Shown here: positions 1 through 11,598 of the stretch, one piece after another
How the letters are laid out: each line of letters opens with the position of its first letter
How positions within the stretch are numbered: the stretch's first letter is position 1
Source of the DNA: Phragmites australis
Lineage: Eukaryota; Streptophyta; Magnoliopsida; Poales; Poaceae
Length of the DNA: 64,000 bases
Reading direction: 5' to 3'
Assembly: GCF_958298935.1 (NCBI RefSeq)
Contig: NC_084931.1
Span: 15,465,334-15,529,333 of the forward strand
Notes under the pieces: model-generated
The model's input: the letters and a program-made list of their open reading frames with translations, nothing else
Databases searched by the model: none
What the model was told of the DNA's origin: nothing
Made by a program: the position numbers and the translations under genes

Positions 1-1100
1 TCAAGATGCAAGTTTGCACTGAAAAGGGCTTGTGTTGCTTCCAAATCGATAATGGTGCGTATCGATTCAAGTTGTGCATACAGGTTTCTGAAGTGTGGAT
101 TGAAGGGTTGAATTGGAAGGAACTAGAGATTACGGAGATCTTTAATTGCAGCTAGAATAATTTGGTTAGTCTGGGCCTATGGGTGGTTACAGTATAAAAT
201 ATCAGAGGATCATAACCTAAATAGTTAGGTGAAGAAGCAATACTAATGTAACAATTTCTATTTGTGACTCAAAAAGCAATAGTGAAATTCTCAGTATCAA
301 GAATATAGTCAATCAGGATTGTAGATATTGGATTCAGTTGATTTTTTTCATGTGACACCCAATAGGGAGTTGTTTTCTTCATGAAATATGATAATTATGG
401 TTTTATCTATTTATGTGACAACACGTGCTACCATACTATTGGAGTAAGGTACTATCGAAATCAAGATCTATAATGGAGTTATGTGCTTCGGAGAGTTAGA
501 CATATGTCAACGCTAAAGAGGAATTTGATTTCGCTCCAAGAGACTAATGTGATAGAAGAGAAAGTTACAGGTGGAGCCATAGAGACTAAAGTTGTAAGGA
601 TAGCGGTGTCTCTGAAAGACGGTGAGTCTGAGTTAAACTCATTATGCAGCTCTTGTTGAGCGGTAAAAGTGACAACTCAAGTCAGGTGACATGTAGGTTC
701 ATGCATAATGACTTCAAGGTGGTAGATTATTCACCATGGTAAAGTTTCTTAGATATGTTTTGAATAATTGTATAGAATTGGTTATGTGTAAGACTTAGAG
801 TTGTATTAGCGGTATATGATGGTGTAAGAGTAGGACTCCAGTGAAATTCTAGTAGGACTTTTGTATTCAGACTTTCTCATAAATATTAGAGGAGAGCCGC
901 TGTTTGTAACTGTAATGACATATCGACAAGTTCACAGGTAAGGCAGCGGTTTTGTTGGGACTGGAGAAGCGACCAGTGTTACTAGTTGAGGAGCAACACC
1001 CATAATCATGTTCTGTTGATATAGCTTCGGCTGATCCTCATTAATAAATATTGTGTCTCTAATATTGTCTGTGATCATGTATATCATGTTAACGTATGAA
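1..1100. other. Unassigned AT-rich non-coding stretch
   Basis: No reading frame of useful length and no recognisable protein motif is visible on either strand. Base composition and many short broken frames suggest decayed repeat DNA, perhaps the continuation of the LINE that lies just to the right, but nothing allows assignment to a family. Confidence 0.4.
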
Positions 1101-1343
1101 TCAGTTGCTTCCGCTAATAATTAATTTTCTAACATGGAGAAGGGTAGCATCACGTTCCCGCGTAATCTCATACATTAGACCCTCCTCGGGCTGCACTAAA
1201 AGCAAAGGATAGTGGTTCGATCTAGCAAAGACTAGGTGTTTCACAGTAGCCCCTGCAAACATGTGCCAATTGTCGTCCGCCACAACCCGGTCAAGACGGA
1301 CTTGAAAGTTTCGGTTTCGCTGCTGGTGATTATCATAGGTCAA
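1101..1343 (-). pseudogene. LINE endonuclease (EEP domain), C-terminal fragment
   Basis: The minus-strand frame begins with TYDN and continues through RLDRVVADDNW and a HLVFARSNHYPLLL segment. This matches the end of the endonuclease/exonuclease/phosphatase domain of plant LINEs, where the SDH-type motif carries the catalytic His; here the motif reads SNH, so the Asp is changed. The other half of the same domain (GDFNE) lies at 10302-10473, so this fragment was separated from it by the CACTA insertion. Similarity fades below about 1190. Non-functional. Confidence 0.75.
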
Positions 1344-1380
1344 CATTACTAAAAACATTATTTTTAAGTGGGTCATAACC
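1344..1380 (+). repeat. CACTA left terminal inverted repeat
   Basis: Begins CATTACTAAAAACATTATTT and pairs imperfectly with the complement of 10262-10298. The first five bases are CATTA rather than CACTA, which may have disabled mobility. Confidence 0.75.
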
Positions 1381-1437
1381 CATTTGCACAGGTGTTTAGC
1401 TAACTCGCGGCGATCGAAGGACTATAAAAATTAATGA

Positions 1438-1612
1438 TTTTCACAAATGAAAAAAGACCGTCTGTGGAAGCCTATTATCAGAGGCGGTTCACTTAAGAAA
1501 CCGCATGTGATAATCGATTTATACAGATGGTTACTTAAGAGAACCGCCTGTAGATAGGTAGATTTCCACAGGCGGATGACAAAAGGATCCGCCTGTGGTA
1601 TGTATCTCATTA
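1438..1612. repeat. CACTA left subterminal repeat array
   Basis: At least six copies of a short motif, GGCGGTTC or its complement, usually next to CCACA or TGTGG, occur in both orientations. Such subterminal motifs are the usual binding sites for the TnpA-type protein in CACTA elements. Confidence 0.75.
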
Positions 1613-3401
1613 AGAAAATAATAAAGAGCATATATTTTATTCTCTCACAGATTTCAACAGCATTTCAATCTACACAAGTCTAATATTTAACACAAATACA
1701 AAATTATTCACAAGTACAATATTTTTACATCACAAGCCAAATATTCAACACAAGTATTCTTTCATCTCCCACTAACAAAGCCTCGGATGGCTAGCCAATT
1801 CACCTCCGAGATCGAAGAATCTGCCACTCTTGTGGATGACTTCGTGCATGATGAATCGACACATGTCACGTTGGACGTTTTGGATTTGTTCGATCATCCG
1901 TGTCTGAAATGTAAACACAACTTAAAGAGCTAAAACACTACTGACAACGGAAACAAAACTAAATAAGAATGTGCAAGCGTAATGATGACTTACATCCTTG
2001 GGGTTCGTTGTGTACCTCCCGTTTACCCTAAGAAGCTGGCAAACATAATATCCACAAAGAACAGTGTCAAAACCTTGCTTGTGGTACATCAAATAAAAAT
2101 GCAACGTATTCGTTAGTTCAATAAAACTCTTCGTCATAAATAGTGAGATACAAGCATTAGAGGTGTGTAATATGTGTACGAACTGCCATCGCATCCGGCT
2201 TAGCCACATCGTGTATCCCACCTTTTATTACGTACCATTTGTAGGCTCTATTCGAATGCCAATAAGTAATTATCAATTCATAAATAATTTATGAGAACTT
2301 TATGTATGAGGATTTTCTTTACTTCTGTATAACGTCGATGAGATCTTGGTACGATTTTTGGGGGAGATCGGCTGAGTCAAGGACCACGAGTCTGCTCGAC
2401 TTCGGCATCATCATTATACAAATAAAGTGATCGCTACATAAATCTTTATGTTAGGTTTTTGATTAACCAATTAAATTGAATACTTATGTTAGGTTCTGGA
2501 CGTATCGCACTTACTTAAAGTTGTAGGGAGCTATGATGTAGTCCTTGTCTTGCATTTCTAGCATAGTCCTTCCTACGTAGGTTGACATGTCAAGCCTGTG
2601 TGATTTGGTCATTTCTCTTATGACCCTTACTTTGTCCTTGGTACTCTTCCCCTTAATCCGGGGGTCATTTGTCCTCAACTTCACGATCAGGTTGGGCTGG
2701 GAAATTTGTTGCGGATCAATGAATCCGACCGGTACATTCAACTTTTTCACAGCGTTAAATTATATTCTACAGAACAAGTCACTAGTCATTAGCTTCCATA
2801 GCTTATATTGGTAGATATATGAACATATGGATAGATTGTATACACTTACAGGCACCAGACGCTTATGAGATTAATGTCTAGCTCTTGCGGCACAACAAAG
2901 CATGCATGTCCTTAAAAACCACGAAGACATAGGAGTCTCTGCTTAGAAAACATTAGCGGGGATAGAAGCAGTGATTATGCAGAACCCCGCGCGACATGCC
3001 CTCATGTACCATTTGTGGAATCTCCTCATCTCCCATGAACCTTCTTGGAGTTGAAACAATGGCATAAATGGCTTGCCATTCTCATATTTCTCAGGAACAT
3101 CTAGTGTAGGCAAGAAATCCAACTGACGGGTACTTAATATTTTGTCGATCTCTTTCACGAGATTTCCCTTCGATGGAGATTCCGGAGCGGATGATGCCTT
3201 TGCTTTGGAGGACAGAAGCCACCTCTCCACCAGAGATGTTAGAGTCTTTTCATATGGGGTAACCATGATAGGGACTCTCCAATGCTCAGGTGAAGGATCC
3301 GGAGGCACAGACGCTGGAGGCGGAGATGCCGGAGTCACAGACGTTGGAGGTGGAGGTGCGAGAGTCACAGATGGTGAAGCATGATGCGAAGATGCCTCAA
3401 G

Positions 3402-3740
3402 TGGAGATAATGGGCGCGGGGGGCGAAGGTGCCTAAGGCGGAGAGGATGGGCGCATGGGCGAAAGTGCCTAAGGCAGAGAGGCTTGGCTCTAGGGCGGAG
3501 GTGCCTGAGGTGGTGAGGCTTGGCTCTAGGGTGGAGGTGCCTGAGGCGGAGATAATGGGCGCGGGGGCGAAGGTGCCTAAGGTGGAGATAATGGGCACAG
3601 GGGCGAAGGTGCCTAAGGCGGAGAGGCTTGGCTCTAGGGCAGAGGTGCCTGAGGTGGAGAGGCTTGGCTTTGGGGCAGAGGTGCCTTAGGCAGAGATGCT
3701 GGGCGTGGAGAGACTTGGCTCTGGTGCGAAGGTGCTTGAG
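3402..3740 (-). repeat. 36-bp tandem repeat within the CACTA second gene
   Basis: About nine units of 36 bp (GAAGGTGCCTAAGGCGGAGA and variants on the plus strand) lie in tandem. The length is a multiple of three, so on the minus strand they encode a repeated 12-residue Ser/Pro/Ala-rich unit (for example LEPSLSALGTFA). Confidence 0.85.
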
Positions 3741-5370
3741 GGTAGAGAAGCTGGGAGTGGGTGCGGCCGTGATGCTAGCGATTGTGACTTTTGACGGATG
3801 AAGATGATATCCCGTCTGGGCTACATAATGAAGTTGCCAATAGCCTCATCAAGAATATTGATACCCTCAGGTGTGCTAATATCTAGCTTGTACTTCATGA
3901 AAAGTTGTTGTACCGAGTCCACTTGTACCTTGGCATAACCGGCCGGAATGTCTTGAGTGTGAAACACACGACTTGGAATGGCCTGGCTCGTGGCAGCCTC
4001 AATAGTGAAGTCTCCCTTGCTGACTAGAACATGTAGCATGCAAGGGGTAGCCACTATGATATCATCCACAGGATATCTCTGGTTATCGACCTGCGTGGAT
4101 CTGATGCTGCTCTGAAAGCCTGGGCTGGTTGGTTACTCTATCATCACTAATGCTGCCTTTTCCTTCTCCTTTTCATTCCACATTTTCATGAAATGGACCT
4201 TAACCTGTTCTTGTATCTCTTCCGCCAGGGTCTTCTTATATCTATTACAGGTCATATACTGGCCCGCAGTGTCTGGGAACCCATGCTTCTAGCCCACTTT
4301 TGATCTGATGCCTTGAGTGCAACCCGGGTGTTCCTTGTTCCCCAGGGCCTTAGTAAGTAGATCATTCTCCCTGTCGGGCTCTAGAGACCCTTCGCTAGCA
4401 ATCTCTTGAATGGTTTGGGTCACTTCCATGATCTTGGGGCTTTTGAAGGCTAAGTCCCCAGACTCGGTTGGTTTGACCGAGCGTAGACCCAGTTCCTGCT
4501 TCGCTCGTCCCAATTTTCCAAAGGGTTGGGTTTCCCAGCCCAAGCAGCCTCTTCTTCTTGTCTCCTCCATTCAAAAATTTTTGGGGCGTACCCAGATGAG
4601 CCCAGGTGATGATGGTACTTGTTCTTCTTCGTAAGGTACTTGAATGATTCACCCAGTTTGATGACCTCAGGTGTGGTCTTCTGCCTAACAAACTCTGCAC
4701 ATTGGTCTGGCATAATTTTTCCATATTTATTAAAGGGTACCAAGTTCTTCTCCATGAAGTCCTTATTTAGCTCACTCTTCCAGCCCCGGAAGCTCTTTCC
4801 CATAGTTTTCAATGCATTATGTTTGGCGGCTTCCTCTGTTCCCGAGAGGAATCAGATGGTTCTCTGCAATGTTGCCCATGGGAAGTCCTTCATCTCATCC
4901 GGCAGGAACTGCTCAGTTATTGTGATTAGGACGTACTCCTTCACAAGAAATCCACAACTGTTGCGGAATTCGGCGCATGCCTCACGAGGTGCAACAGGCT
5001 CTCCTTCAAGACCAACTTGCATTATTGTATAAGTGCTGGACGACAACTTGTTTCTGCTTTGCTCGCCCCGTCTTCATTTCAGCATACCCCCAGAGGGACC
5101 TAAAGTTTCGAGTACAGAGGGAGCGGAAGGTTGTGACGCAGAAGGTTGTGGCCCAGATGATCAACGCGAAGGCCTTTGCACCCTCACCATCTAGAGAGAA
5201 AAAAAAGAGAGTTGACATAAACAAAAAATATTCCTCCATTTAATTAAGAAGTATAAAATGCATTGACTCAGCTAAATACCTCTTCGACGGGATCGTAGTC
5301 GTTGTCACTTTCCCGAGGTCTATTCTCCTGTTCGCAAAAAATAGGGCTCGGGCTATCATACGAGCCCAAG

Positions 5371-5480
5371 CTTTCATTGCTATCGGAGGACGATGGCTGA
5401 TGCGGGCTTGGGCTCCTATCCCGAGCTTTCGTTGCTATCGGAGGAGGATGGCTGATGCGGGCTTGGGCTCCTATCCAACC
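5371..5480. repeat. 55-bp tandem duplication
   Basis: Two nearly identical 55-bp units, each starting CTTTC(A/G)TTGCTATCGGAGGA, at 5371-5425 and 5426-5480. The length is not a multiple of three, so the duplication shifts the coding frame of the CACTA second gene. Confidence 0.9.
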
Positions 5481-5685
5481 TCTACTTGCATCTGCCCCAT
5501 CTTGTGCCAGGGCACCCTCTATTGGGAGTGATCTCTGTGCCGGGGAGGCCTCTATTGTGAGGGTCCTCTGTATCGGGGCACCCTTTATTGCAAGCGGCCT
5601 CTGTGCCGGGAGGCCTCTATTGTGAGTGTCGTCTGTACCGGAGCGCCCACTATTACGAGCAGGCATCCTCTGTACCTGTGGAAAT

Positions 5686-5862
5686 ACAATTTCAAGCCAG
5701 TTCATTGAGTCAACCGCCTGTGAAAATTATTTGTATAGGCAGTTGGATTAAGAAACTGCAAGTGCAAATTTATTTCCACAGGCGGTTTCTTAAGCCAACC
5801 GCCTGTAGAAATAATTTCCACAGGCGGTTGACTCAATGAACCCCATGTGGAAATCGTTTTAA
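5686..5862. repeat. Internal array of CACTA subterminal-type motifs
   Basis: The same CCACAGGCGGTT/AACCGCCTGT motifs seen at both ends recur here at least six times in both orientations, between the two genes and immediately upstream of the second gene. It may act as a promoter/operator for the second gene or mark an old nested or rearranged end; no CACTA terminus is visible next to it. Confidence 0.75.
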
Positions 5863-6224
5863 ATATGGTTTTTTAATTTTTTTTTTCTGATAAAATTATT
5901 CTAGATGCATATATTTAATACATATCCTTAATACAATCTCGTATATTAATTAAAGCATTTTAGTACTCCATACATGCCCTCGGTATTAAGTTACATAACA
6001 TGTATGTCACAATGGAAAAAAATTGCATGACATGAAAATCACATTGGAAAATAATTTGCATAACATAGCACTATTTGCCTTGAACTGTTTTCCCTACACC
6101 ATCAAGGCGCATGTAGGGCATCACAGATCTATCAAGGGTTGCTTCTTCAAGTTTGATCTTTTCTGGATCTCGGAAAGGCGGCACGTCGTCGAACTAATTG
6201 TATTCTTCCTCATCCTCCACATTC

Positions 6225-9200
6225 TCAACTCCGACAATTCTTTTTTCTAGCAACAACTACGTGCTTCTTTTCATTTGCGGGGTTGATTATATAGAAAATG
6301 TTTGCGACGTGATCAGCAAGTACCCACGGGTCATCTTTGTGGCCTACAACACTGAGGTCGATAGTTTTGAACCCGTAGTTATCCACTGCCATGCCATTTG
6401 GGTGTTTGACCCATTTGCACTGAAAGATGGGGATCTGCAGATTCACTCCATAGCTGGTGATCTTTTCCTCCCCTGTTGTGTCATAGGCTTCTATCCGAAC
6501 CCCGATGTTTTGGGCCGTGCGCTTCTTGTCCTTTGCTTTGGTATAAAACGTGTACCCATTAATGTCATATGTTTGCCATGACGTAACTAAACTTGATGGG
6601 CTACAAGCCAATATTTTCACATTTTTTTGATCTACGGATTCACCATCTGGAAGGTTTTGGTTCTTGAACCATGTGGTGAAGCAACGTTTGTGCTCTTTCA
6701 AAATCCAATCATGTGAGCGGCCTTGATTTTTTGTGTGATGCTCATCCAGGTGTTGCTCGATATACGGCCCCTCTATTTGGAGTTGCTACAAGATGGTGAA
6801 ATGTGCTTTTTCCACTGCTTTGTAATCATGATCGATTAATCTTTTCTTTCCTTTGGTCCCTCTCCCAGACAACCTCCCCTCATGTCGAGATACAGGTACA
6901 CCAATCGGTTTAGCATCGTTTATATAATCGATGCAACACTCAACGACTTCCTCGGTACTATAGCCCTCGATCATGGAACCCACTGGGTGAGCATGATTCC
7001 GTACATAGCCCTTGAGAATGCCCATGTACCACTCAAGCGCATACATATGATGTAAGAATACAGGGCCCAGTGCAATTATCTCATTCACGATGTGAACCAA
7101 GAATTGTACCATGACATCAAAAAATGATGGAGGGAAGCACATCTCAAGTTGGCACAGAGTCTCTACCAAGTAACTATGTAGAGCACCCAATTTTTCAGCA
7201 TCAATCACCTTCTGAGCAATTGCGTTAAAGAAGTGACACAACCGTGTGATGACCACCTTTATGTATCCTGGCTTGATACCCCTGATTGCAATAGGGAGCA
7301 TTTGCGTCATCATCATATGACAATCGTGAGACTTCATGCTGATTAGCTCTAAATCTTTCATCGAGACTAGTTTCTTGATGTTGGATGAATAACCAGTCGG
7401 GACTCTAACCCCATGTAAGCACTTGCATAGTGCCTTTTTCTCCCCAGGCGTCAAAGAGTAGCTAGCTAGGGGAAGATAATGTTTCCCATTTGGTCTGTCT
7501 TTAGGGTGTAGCTCTGGCCTGATTCCAAAATGCACCAAGTCCTTATGTGACTTGATTCCATCATTTGTCTTGCCCGGTATGTCCAGTAAGAGGCCAAGAA
7601 TGCTATCACACACATTCTTCTCAACGTGCATGACATCGATGCTGTGGTGAACGTCCAAGTCCTTCCAGTAGGGCAAATACTTAAAGAAAATCGGCATCTT
7701 CTTCCACAACATGCCAATCGTTGTCTCTCTTTTCTTCCTCTTTTTACCATTCGGCTGCTTCCCAAAAACAACCTTGATGCTCCTGACCATTTCAAACGCT
7801 AGTGCCCCGCTACGAGATTTTGGACCAGTACCTTGCTCAACCATATTATCAAAATATTTCTTCATCTTGCGGTATCTGTGAGTTCTGAGTAAGAACCATC
7901 GGTGTCATGTGTACACTACCTTCTGTGAGTACGGAAGGTACACAGATGCGGTTTCATCCAAGCACAGAACACATCCTTGCTTCACTTTAACCTGTCCCGA
8001 TAGGGAAAAAAGGGCGGGATAATCACTGATGGTAACAAAAATCATGGCTTTCAGTGTGAAGTACTATCGTTAGAACTCATCCCACACCCGGACCCTATCG
8101 TTCCACAGTTTCGCCATATCTTCCATTAGTGGTTATAGAAATACATCTATATTGTTACCAGGTTGTTTCTGTCCTTGGATAAGAATGGATAGCATAAGGT
8201 ACTTACGCTTCATGATTAACCATGGAGGAAGGTTGTAGATGGCCAGGACTACTGGCCAAGTGCTATGTGAGGTGCTCATGTCACCGAAAGGATTCATTCC
8301 ATCGATACTCAATGCGAACCTTACATTTCTTGGTTCTTCAGGGAAATCTGGATACATGGCATCAAACTTTCTCCACTGGCCAGCATCAGCTGGGTGTCGA
8401 AGCTTAGTTCCATCCTTCTTGCGCTTATCAAAATGCTAACGTATCAGTTCAGAGTCCCTAGGGTCCGAGTACAAACTCTACAAGCGGGAGATCACTGTAA
8501 GGTACCACATCACCATGGCAGCACTTTTTCTCTTCTTCTCCGCATCGGAAGGAGTGTCTTCTTCGTCACGACCAGCAATACTCTTCTTCTTCTTCTTCTT
8601 CTTCACGTTGGTGGAAGCATCTTCGTCCTCACAATCATCATTCCGCTTGTACTGACTCGCATTGCACACTGGGCATCTATCCAAGGCTTCATACTCTTTA
8701 TGGTAAAGGATACAGTGGTTCGGACACACGTGTATTTTTTGCACATCCGATGACAATGGACATATAAGCTTCTTCGCATGATAAGTGGTGGTGGGCAAGG
8801 AGTTAGGCTTCGGAAGCATGTTTGCCAAGAGGCTCAACAAATCCGAGAAACTCTTGTCGGACCATCCATTACTGCCCTTCAACCTTAGAAGTTCAAGCAC
8901 CGAATGCAACACCGTAAACTTCTTATCACAGCCCTTCGATTCCTCATACAAAAGTGCCTTCAATGCCTTCTGTAACGCCTCAAAATTATCTAAACCTCTC
9001 GTGTCCCTTAAAACATGCGGTTCTTTGTGGCACAACATTTCCTCTAGATCAAAATCGGTATCATCATCCACATAACATCAATGTCGCTTTCGACTCCCTC
9101 ATCATCACCACCACTTGATCAGCAGCGAGGTCATCGTTTGGTTTGCTTGTACGTTGTTCGCCGTGATTGTACCAACATGTGTAATCCTCGACAAAACCTC

Positions 9201-9393
9201 TCAAGATCAAGTGTGATTTGATTATGCTTGACTTGATCCATAATTTTTGGTTCTTGCAGTTTGAATATGGACAATATATTTTCTTTATCTTCTTAGTCAA
9301 AGCGTCCTTTTCGGCGGCTTCAATAAAAGCAGACGCTCCTTTGATGTATATTTCTCCATGTCTTGGCGTATCGTACATCCATGCTCTGTCCAT
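6225..9393 (-). pseudogene. TNP2-family CACTA transposase, decayed
   Basis: The start at 9393 gives MDRAWMY followed by a transposase-associated zinc-binding-like region (CPYSNCKNQ, GFVEDYTCWYNHGE). Then come an acidic region, a CPNHCILY...CPVCNASQY zinc-binding segment (about 8650-8740), and a TNP2 core (SIDGMNPFGDMSTSHSTWPV near 8300; DYPALFSLSGQVK near 8000; HSIDVMHVEKNVCDSILG near 7600). A DUF4218-like region follows (MLPIAIRG, FPPSFFD, EGYSTEEVVE; 6850-7300), and finally a DUF4216-like C-terminal region (6225-6701: NGMAVDNYGFKTIDLS, DPWVLADHVANIFYI). In-frame stops occur near 8130, 8075 and 7905, so no full product can be made. The enzyme would normally cut and join element ends in the nucleus. 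Confidence 0.92.
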
Positions 9394-9995
9394 CTTTAAC
9401 TTCAACCACAGAATTAGATACATTAATTAATTAATTAATAATAAGATCAATTTTAAAAAGATTTTTTTAAATATAGAAAATTTGGCATGTTATGATTATA
9501 ATATGTCTACGTAATTGAATCTACATTTGCGCAAATTTATAGCTCAAAACAATATGGATTCATTACTATCCCTCCCTCTACATCTAGGTCTAGATCTAGA
9601 TGCAAAAAAATCCTCATTCATGATGAAACCACCTAGAGGCTTAAAAACATCAAATTGAAGCTACAATTTTGACATATAATACTGGAATCATGTGAATCTA
9701 CACAATGTAATCAACATTTCCACAAATTGTAGCAAATTTAAGGATCTAAATGGCTAGAACCATGAGCACTCTAGAACATTTTCAAACCCTAAATAAACCA
9801 TAAATCTAAAACTATACTTCAAAAAGATGCTACTTAGGGATGAGATACTCTTACGTTAGATGACTCCTCCAAGGAATTCAAAAACAAAACCTTCCCCATT
9901 TGTTTTCAAAATTCGCGTCCGCCACTTGAGCTGCACTGTTCGGACAACAGTGAGCTTGGTCTGAATCGAGCTCTCCACGGGAGGCACTATTTATG

Positions 9996-10250
9996 GGATA
10001 TTTCCACAGGCGGTTTCTATGTGGACCGCCTGTGAAAACTAGTTTCCACAGGCGGTTCCTTATGTGAACCGCCTGTAGAAATATCTCCATTTTCTACAGG
10101 CAGTTGACATAAGGAACCTCCTGTAGAAATGGAGCTATTTTCACAAGTGGTTCTAATAAGGAACCGCTTGTGGAAACTAGTTTTCACAGGCGGTCCACAA
10201 CCTCACGGGGCCCGAGCCGAGTACTCAGGCAGTTTGTCCTATGAACTGCC
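9996..10250. repeat. CACTA right subterminal repeat array
   Basis: Roughly ten copies of the CCACAGGCGGTT-type motif in alternating orientation within about 250 bp of the right end, matching the arrays at 1438-1612 and 5686-5862. Confidence 0.85.
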
Positions 10251-10261
10251 TGTAAAAATGA

Positions 10262-10298
10262 ACAGTTGGTGTCTCAAAAAATAGCTTTTGTAGTAGTG
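10262..10298 (-). repeat. CACTA right terminal inverted repeat
   Basis: Read on the minus strand from 10298 it starts with CACTACTACAAAAGC, the expected terminus of grass CACTA elements. Confidence 0.88.
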
Positions 10299-10301
10299 GA
10301 A

Positions 10302-10473
10302 TGCAATCCCTCAAAACCAAGGTCAGGCAGCTTACATGTTGATAGTGCATCTCTAAATTCAGACATCTATTTTTCTGGTCTAAGACATGCCAAGAAGTGT
10401 TCGTACTGTCAGTCTGCCACATCACTTCATTAAAGTCTCCCATAACTACCAAGGGTGTCAAGGATTTATACAT
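10302..10473 (-). pseudogene. LINE endonuclease (EEP domain), N-terminal fragment
   Basis: The minus frame carries PLVVMGDFNEVMWQTD; GDFNE (10426-10440) is the hallmark metal-binding motif of the LINE endonuclease. In a neighbouring frame LGFEG follows close to the CACTA border, and the next expected motif (TYDN) is found across the transposon at about 1330-1341. Sequence to the right of 10473 no longer resembles a LINE. Confidence 0.8.
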
Positions 10474-11598
10474 AATTACCTATTATTTTATGATAAAAAA
10501 TAGGAATACCTACGTAGTCGATGGAGTATATCGCGAACAGAGACACATAGTTATACATGTTCAGCTATCGAAGTTGGGTAATAGCTTTATGTCATGTCTT
10601 GCCTTGATTATTCTTAGATAGAGTACAATGCCGATATGCGGATAGATCGAATCCTAAGAACTAAGGAGGATTTTGGTGCACCTAAGGCTTAAGATCTAGT
10701 GGACTAGGGGATTACTTTTGTCGTGGATCTTCATTGGGTTTAGTCTTCTACTCGACTAGCTTTGAAGGTTTCTCGACTTCTGAGATCTAAAGGCACGACT
10801 TGCTTATGAATCAATTGGAATGAAATATCTTAGATGTACCCCCTCCTTTCCTTATATAGTTGCGAGAATTAGGGTGTAATCTACTCAGACTCCTAGCGTA
10901 TATGTTTTGCATTGTTAGACTCCTGAATTTCTAGGATTCTGGCTCAAATAAGGGGATAACTTTCCTATTTGGCAATATTAGTTTCCCTGTACCCTACCCA
11001 ATGGTGGCCATGACTAGCCCCATATCAAGCAAGATATAGTCGATCCCCGTATACCTTTTCTATATATATGGAATACATAAAATGTATAATATTAATTATA
11101 TATCCCAGTTAGCTCAGAAGAGGGTCACTGGTCATTCATGTTGACAGGGAACTCCTTTGGGATCTATTCCTCCTAGTCGGGGAATTCTCTGGCTACATGG
11201 ATCGAGTTCTCGAGGAACAACCTTCGATCAACTCGAGTTGTGGCATTTGAAGTCTCATTGGAAATCTTAGAAAAACCTTAGGCTTTCCATCCTTATCCAA
11301 TATATTAGATCTGATGCAAACAACTTCTGAGGAGAATTGATATGATTTGACTCCTGACAAACTTGCTTGAAATTTTGGAATCTTTATCACGAGGCCGCGG
11401 CTACCCATTGTACGGGACTGAGAGGCAAAAGGTCACACCCACCATTAATATCCTGACAATTCTGTTGCTCCTTATGAGGCGTATGCCCTTGACTTGTGGG
11501 TCTTTATAAATGGAGAGACCTGAGCGTTACTTATAAACCCTTGCCATCCATTTGACCCAAGAATCCTCTTCTTCTTCCTTCAAACTTCTATGTCAATC
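10474..11598. other. LTR-like non-coding DNA, probably of a Tat-type element
   Basis: No coding frame. It contains TATA-like stretches (TTATATAG near 10855, TTATAAATGG near 11505) and lies directly upstream of an acidic ORF organised like the antisense ORFs found next to LTRs elsewhere in this window. LTR borders cannot be placed. Confidence 0.35.

Larger units (their letters stand above)
1922..5705 (-). pseudogene. CACTA second gene: TnpA-like region with C-terminal Ulp1-like cysteine protease
   Basis: Reading from 5705 down, the gene has a Pro/Ser-rich repetitive N-terminal part (5268-5705). A region typical of grass CACTA second proteins follows (about 4289-5046: GLEGEPVAPREA, SFRGWKSELNKDF, YHHHLGSSGY). 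Next come a conserved segment (3821-4069: PSRVFHTQDIPAGYAKV), a low-complexity repeat block and an acidic/proline part. The C-terminal part (about 1922-2750) has the order of a C48/Ulp1-like peptidase: YIIAPYNF, then a His in HFICIMMMPK, an Asp in LVVLDSAD, and a Gln plus Cys in [13 protein letters not shown]. An intron with a GTAAGT donor near 2508 separates the first two. Several frame changes break the gene. Role in transposition is inferred from family membership only; the protease may cleave SUMO-like modifiers or may be inactive. Confidence 0.7.
1344..10298 (-). mobile_element. CACTA (En/Spm-type) DNA transposon inserted in a LINE
   Basis: The right end, read on the minus strand, starts CACTACTACAAAAGC. 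The left end starts CATTACTAAAAAC, a one-base variant of CACTA, and the two termini align over about 30 bases. Flanking triplets are CAA (1341-1343) and GAA (10299-10301), a target duplication of 3 bp with one mismatch. The LINE endonuclease frame stops at one end and resumes at the other, which independently fixes the borders. Inside, both genes run on the minus strand: a TNP2-type transposase (6225-9393) and a second gene with a Ulp1-like protease tail (1922-5705). Arrays of an approximately 15-bp motif (CCACAGGCGGTT and its complement) sit near both ends and once in the middle. Both genes carry stops or frameshifts, so this copy is not autonomous. Confidence 0.9.

Noticed and set aside
1420..1430. 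GACTATAAAAA considered as the left CACTA end
   Set aside because: The LINE frame (TYDN) ends exactly at 1343 and CATTACTAAAAAC at 1344 aligns with the right terminus, so the border is at 1344.
2943..3384. Separate Pro/Ala-rich or Gly-rich small genes on both strands
   Set aside because: Part of the low-complexity region of the CACTA second gene; no independent start context or domain.
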